Below, piece after piece: positions 18,708 through 21,850 of a DNA stretch of 21,850 bases. Source of the DNA: Ophiothrix spiculata (Eukaryota; Echinodermata; Ophiuroidea; Amphilepidida; Ophiotrichidae); the NCBI GenBank assembly GCA_000969725.1, contig JXSR01S046668.1; one strand, 5' to 3'. Below the pieces are notes generated by a model that searched no databases, had not been told where the DNA came from, and saw nothing but the letters and a program-made list of their open reading frames with translations. Positions within the stretch are counted from its first letter, which is position 1, and each line of letters starts with the position of its first letter. Made by a program: the position numbers and the translations under genes.

Positions 18708-19109
18708 CCAAGGGGGCAACTCAAATATGAAAGTGATGTACGAGTGTAGGGGTCTTTTGGTGACAAAATTGGTTTTAAAAAAAAAGGTCTTTCAAAGGTG
18801 CATAAAACAGGGAGTCTTTAGGCAAAATTCATAAATAAGTACAGTCTTTCGGGTTCAAAATGACCAGAAAATTTGCAAAAGATTTTGACACAAATAGCAA
18901 AATTTTCGAATAATAACATTAAAATAAGAAAATAGTTGGTCTTTGAGTGACAAAGTTTGTTTGTGACAAGAAATTTCAGAGGAAAATAGAGGGTCATTGA
19001 GTGACAGTTGGTAAAAACAGAGGGTCTTTCGATGAGAGCAAGTGAAAAAAGTGGGTTCTTTTTGGTGGCACATAGCGCTTAACTCAAAGTTGAATGCCCC
19101 CCTCCCTGG
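18708..19109. mobile_element. 402-bp non-autonomous DNA element with 9-bp flanking repeats and internal GGTCTTT repeats
   Basis: GGTAAAAAC flanks both ends perfectly (18699-18707 and 19110-19118). The ends are inverted and G/C-rich: CCAAGGGGGCAACTCAAA at the left, and CCAGGGAGGGGGGCATTCAA as the reverse complement of the right. Inside, GGTCTTT or GGTCATT followed by a GTGAC-like tail recurs at about 18751, 18786, 18938, 18992 and 19023, with weaker copies between. A target duplication of 8 or 9 bp is compatible with hAT, Merlin or Mutator-like families; ends alone do not decide. A minus-strand 72-codon frame (18855-19073) is just the repeat read through. Confidence 0.85.
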
Positions 19110-19119
19110 GGTAAAAACA

Positions 19120-19608
19120 CAGTATGAGCAGAGCTAATTATTGTAGATACCTCCACCAAACATCAAATTTCACTTAAATCCACAACAATGTCAGAATATG
19201 GTATCTTTGATATAGCAGATACTGCCTTTCATTACGAAAAATAACATTGCTTATCTCATCACTTTCTGCATACTTTTTCAAAGGTTAAAAAACATGGCTT
19301 GCAAGTTGCATTAATCGGAAATTGAAAACTGTTTTGATTTTTTGGGCAGACATGAAAACCGATATGAAACAGAAATAAGTCCTCCCACTCCATCTCTCTT
19401 GCCATATCTCTAGCTTAACATGACAAAAACATTTTTTTCTCTTTTTAAGGCTCTTAACAGAGCATTCAATATGACATTTGTAATATAATTACAAATCAAA
19501 TCATTATAACAAAATTACTTAACACAAATACACAATATTAAAGAAAATATTAATAAAACTACACAATATATAATAAAATAAGAAAGTAATTAAAAGAATC
19601 ACAAATCA
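19120..19608. other. Gene-free linker between B2 and B3, very A/T-rich at its end
   Basis: No gene or repeat is seen. From about 19480 to 19608 the sequence is almost only A and T with scattered C, and CACAATAT recurs (19531 and 19562). This simple sequence abuts the left end of B3 and could have been involved in the duplication break. Confidence 0.4.
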
Positions 19609-20350
19609 ATTTTATCATCCGTGAATCTATTTGTTTTATTTACTTTAGAAATATTGCTCTACAAAACCTACACGACAGGCTGAAAAAATAGCGTTCTTTC
19701 TGCTTAAAAGATTTTTTACTTGAGTATAGAAAAAAAAATGACCAAGAATTTGAATTGTTGGGCTAAAAAAACACTTGAATTCCTGGCTTATTTGTCATGA
19801 TTGATATCCCTGCAGCATCTGCAGTGTATGCTTTTAGCTATGTGGCAATCTATAAACCAACTAATACATTAAATGCTAAAACATGACAAGATTGTTTACA
19901 ATGTCAAGCCTGTCATAGATCACTGCATGACATTGATTTCAAAAGTCAAAGAGCCATTGTCAATTCACCTGCATACATAAAAAAGCAAATACAATGTGAA
20001 ACTTTTATGAAACTAGAAGGAGAGCCATTAAAGTTTCAATGTTCATTCAACTTTCAGCTAGTGAATATTTATAGCATTCATAGTGTATGTTACAACTTCA
20101 TGGTCTTATTTTTCCAGTAAATAAAAGATTTTAAGAACTGCCAACTGAAGAAGAATAGCTAATTTCCAAAAATGTGACCAACATTTTTGGAGGTCTGTAT
20201 AGCAGGGAAAAATAAACTTTTCTAAATGGAGTTGTCAAATAATCTTTGCTTAAAATCATAGTTTTGCCCTTAACCATAATTGGCCGTATAAGATTTTCTG
20301 TTTCTAGCTCATCAGAAAGGGAGGGGTGAAAAAAGCATGGTTTCACTTGG

Positions 20351-20371
20351 ATTTCTTGCACTCACATAACA
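20351..20371. mobile_element. Right-end remnant of the nested-palindrome MITE in B3
   Basis: TTTCTTGCACTCACAT.A matches the last ~20 bases of MITE copy 2 and is followed by the same flank (AAATGTTCTGTACAGC). All the rest of the element is gone. This shows a deletion that removed the element's left side and centre. Confidence 0.85.
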
Positions 20372-20578
20372 AAATGTTCTGTACAGCATGTTCTCAAAGG
20401 TGAAGGTAAGACATTTTAGATAAGATTTATTTTGTTACAACAGGGGAAAGTCCCTGATCAATATCTTATTACAGGAACTATTACCTAGCATATTAAATGT
20501 CATATGCAAATATCATCATCATTAATCAATGATTTAAAATGATCCTATTCTGTAACATGATATGTAGACATTGATCAT

Positions 20579-20735
20579 TAAAAAATCACTTTGTTCTTTG
20601 TCAATTTTATGATTTCCAATTATTAAGTGGTATTATCATGGAATTCTTAAAAAACTCCAACAAGTGGTTAAATTACTGAAGAACAAATCCATTTTTGTCA
20701 TTTAGAGTTCAATTTCACTTTTACAAATCAAGAAA
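20579..20735 (+). repeat. Single unit of the 151-bp repeat in B3
   Basis: Nearly identical to the first unit of the B1 array (starting at 14150) through TTGTTCTTTGTCAATTTTAT and ATTATTAAGTGGTATTATC. One unit here against three in B1 indicates copy-number change by unequal exchange after B1 and B3 separated. Confidence 0.85.
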
Positions 20736-21064
20736 AAAGTTGCAGTTTTAACAAGTATCGCTTTCAGCTTTTCCTTCATTTTTTTTTGTTTCCCCGTCTC
20801 CTTCCTCTCGCTCTGCTAATGACATACTCACTGACATGAGATTCAAGTGAAAACCCCTCCCAGCTATGTTCATCTCTTTCTTGCTACATTCCTTGCTGAA
20901 CATAACAAATATATTCAATAAAACCACCTTATAACTTTTTAAAGTTTAGAGCACAAAAGGTTATACCTATAGAGTTAAAATATTCCATGAACTTACATAC
21001 TTATCTATCTTTATTGTAAATTTCAGACAAAATTTCAAAATCTTGATCATTCTTGATTCCTTAA

Positions 21065-21667
21065 CCCTATTTAACGCGACCCCCGAATTTCGAAATTGCT
21101 TTTTCAGGCTGTATCAACAATATCTAGACATGTGAAATCAAATACAGTGCTCAGAATGGTTGATTTATGACCCCCAAATAGAAATACATTCTTTTTACCC
21201 AATTTTTCTATCTTTAAAGCATGATTTAATGGATTAAATGGCCTGAAACCATGAGATTTTGTCCAATTTTAGGCCAAAATTTAGCTCAAAAATTGGGACA
21301 AAACTGTCAAAAATTATGAAATGTTTATCAAATAAAATAATTTCTTTTGATTTGAAGAGATAATTATACTGGCTTCCTCAATAGAACCTAAAAATATATA
21401 CTTTTGAACATAAGTAGCCAAAATACTTACTTAGATTTATGAAAAATTAGTTTTAAACAAGAAGCTCATTAATTATTCATGAGCTAATTTGCATATGATT
21501 TGCATAATTGATAATGCATCCTCATTTTCAGAAGGCTGAATGTCCAAGCTATCCAGTGATGTGCCACTTCCAATACCATTATAAACGAGTCTCATTAAAA
21601 ACATGCCATATAATTCCTACTACCCGGTGCACACAATTCATGCCATTTTGGGGCGGGTTAAATAGGG
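21065..21667. mobile_element. 603-bp piggyBac-like MITE at a TTAA site
   Basis: TTAA flanks both ends (21061-21064, 21668-21671). The ends are inverted: CCCTATTTAACGCGACCCC at the left, and CCCTATTTAACCCGCCCC as the reverse complement of the right. B1 keeps the uninterrupted site TTCCTTAATTAAACC at 14962-14976. CCC ends plus TTAA duplication are the hallmark of piggyBac elements; Kolobok also uses TTAA but I favour piggyBac. No transposase frame is present, so it is non-autonomous. The interior includes two ATTTGCAT octamer-type motifs (near 21486-21505). Confidence 0.92.
21475..21596 (+). repeat. Internal part of the piggyBac-like MITE, duplicated at the window end
   Basis: The run from ATTCATGAGCTAATTTGCAT to ATTATAAACGAGTCTCAT recurs at 21731-21850 with only about two differences. 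It lies inside the element's right half. Confidence 0.9.
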
Positions 21668-21730
21668 TTAATTAAACATTGTGTTACCTTTAACACCCCA
21701 TAACAAAGCTTGACCAAAAAATATTAAAAA

Positions 21731-21850
21731 TTCATGAGCTAATTTGCATATAATGTGCATAATTGATAATGCATCCTCATTTTCAGAAGGCTGAATGTCC
21801 AAGCTATCCAGTGATGTGCCACTTCCAATACCATTATAAACGAGTCTCAT
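21731..21850 (+). mobile_element. Second, cut-off copy of the piggyBac-like MITE interior
   Basis: Almost identical to 21475-21596 and truncated by the window edge. It begins right after AAAAAATATTAAAA, a position where B1 (about 15017-15030) continues differently, so it is an insertion into B3. It starts inside the element, not at its CCC terminus, so it is a 5'-truncated copy, a nested repeat that also sits inside the MITE, or a local duplication. The 60-codon minus frame over it is an artefact. Confidence 0.8.

Larger units (their letters stand above)
19609..21730 (+). repeat. Segment B3: third copy
   Basis: The left part follows B2 (from 16030) and joins at about 19740-19770 to sequence matching B2 at about 17108, so it lacks the roughly 950 bp between. 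From 20371 onward it follows B1 closely (GGGAAAGTCCCTGATCAATAT, TCCTTCCTCTCGCTCTGCTAATG, TTATACCTATAGAGTTAAAA). It is interrupted by the TTAA-targeted element at 21065-21667, after which B1 similarity resumes (AACAAAGCTT...AAAAAATATTAAAA). B3 is thus a mosaic of B2-like and B1-like sequence. The 76-codon minus frame at 20131-20361 is not kept in other copies. Confidence 0.8.

Noticed and set aside
18855-19073. 72-codon minus-strand frame with repeated Ser-Leu/Lys-Asp blocks
   Set aside because: The apparent protein repeat comes from the GGTCTTT..GTGAC DNA array inside the 402-bp element.

Overview
This window reads as non-coding nuclear DNA from an animal. It is strongly A/T-rich and poor in CpG outside a few repeats. 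The longest open frame has 161 codons, and no frame shows a recognisable protein family, codon bias or conservation between duplicated copies. It is full of inverted-repeat DNA transposon remnants (MITEs) and tRNA-derived sequences with A and B boxes. The mix of families suggests a marine invertebrate, perhaps an echinoderm, hemichordate or lancelet, but that placement is weakly held. I support no protein-coding gene, no functional RNA gene and no prokaryotic or viral operon.

Layout. 1-750: repeat-rich start with a 163-bp tandem duplication and a CpG-rich hairpin. 800-2309: a 1.5-kb non-autonomous DNA transposon with inverted repeats of about 145 bp and an internal tRNA-like sequence. 2397-2694: a small hairpin and a 229-bp foldback element. 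2.7-6.1 kb: single-copy-looking DNA with two minus-strand tRNA-derived SINE-like sequences, a 142-bp MITE and a short hairpin carrying two CATGTG sites.

6.1-12.1 kb: two diverged head-to-tail copies (A1, A2) of a segment of about 3 kb, each interrupted by its own insertions. 12.7-21.7 kb: three diverged copies (B1, B2, B3) of a second segment, again broken by private insertions.

The duplications are useful because one copy often preserves the empty site of an element present in another. In this way the window documents (i) a 250-bp MITE family with 41-bp terminal inverted repeats around a central hairpin, inserted with 4-bp target duplications in A2 and B1 and surviving as a remnant in B3; and (ii) a 603-bp piggyBac-like MITE at TTAA in B3. 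A third element, 402 bp in B2, is flanked by perfect 9-bp repeats and holds internal repeats around GGTCTTT.

The most interesting objects are the nested-palindrome MITE family, two overlapping head-to-head tRNA-like sequences at 9757-9890, the mosaic history of B1-B3, and a 52-bp block identical in B1 and B3. No pathway or operon logic applies. Identities were judged by eye.
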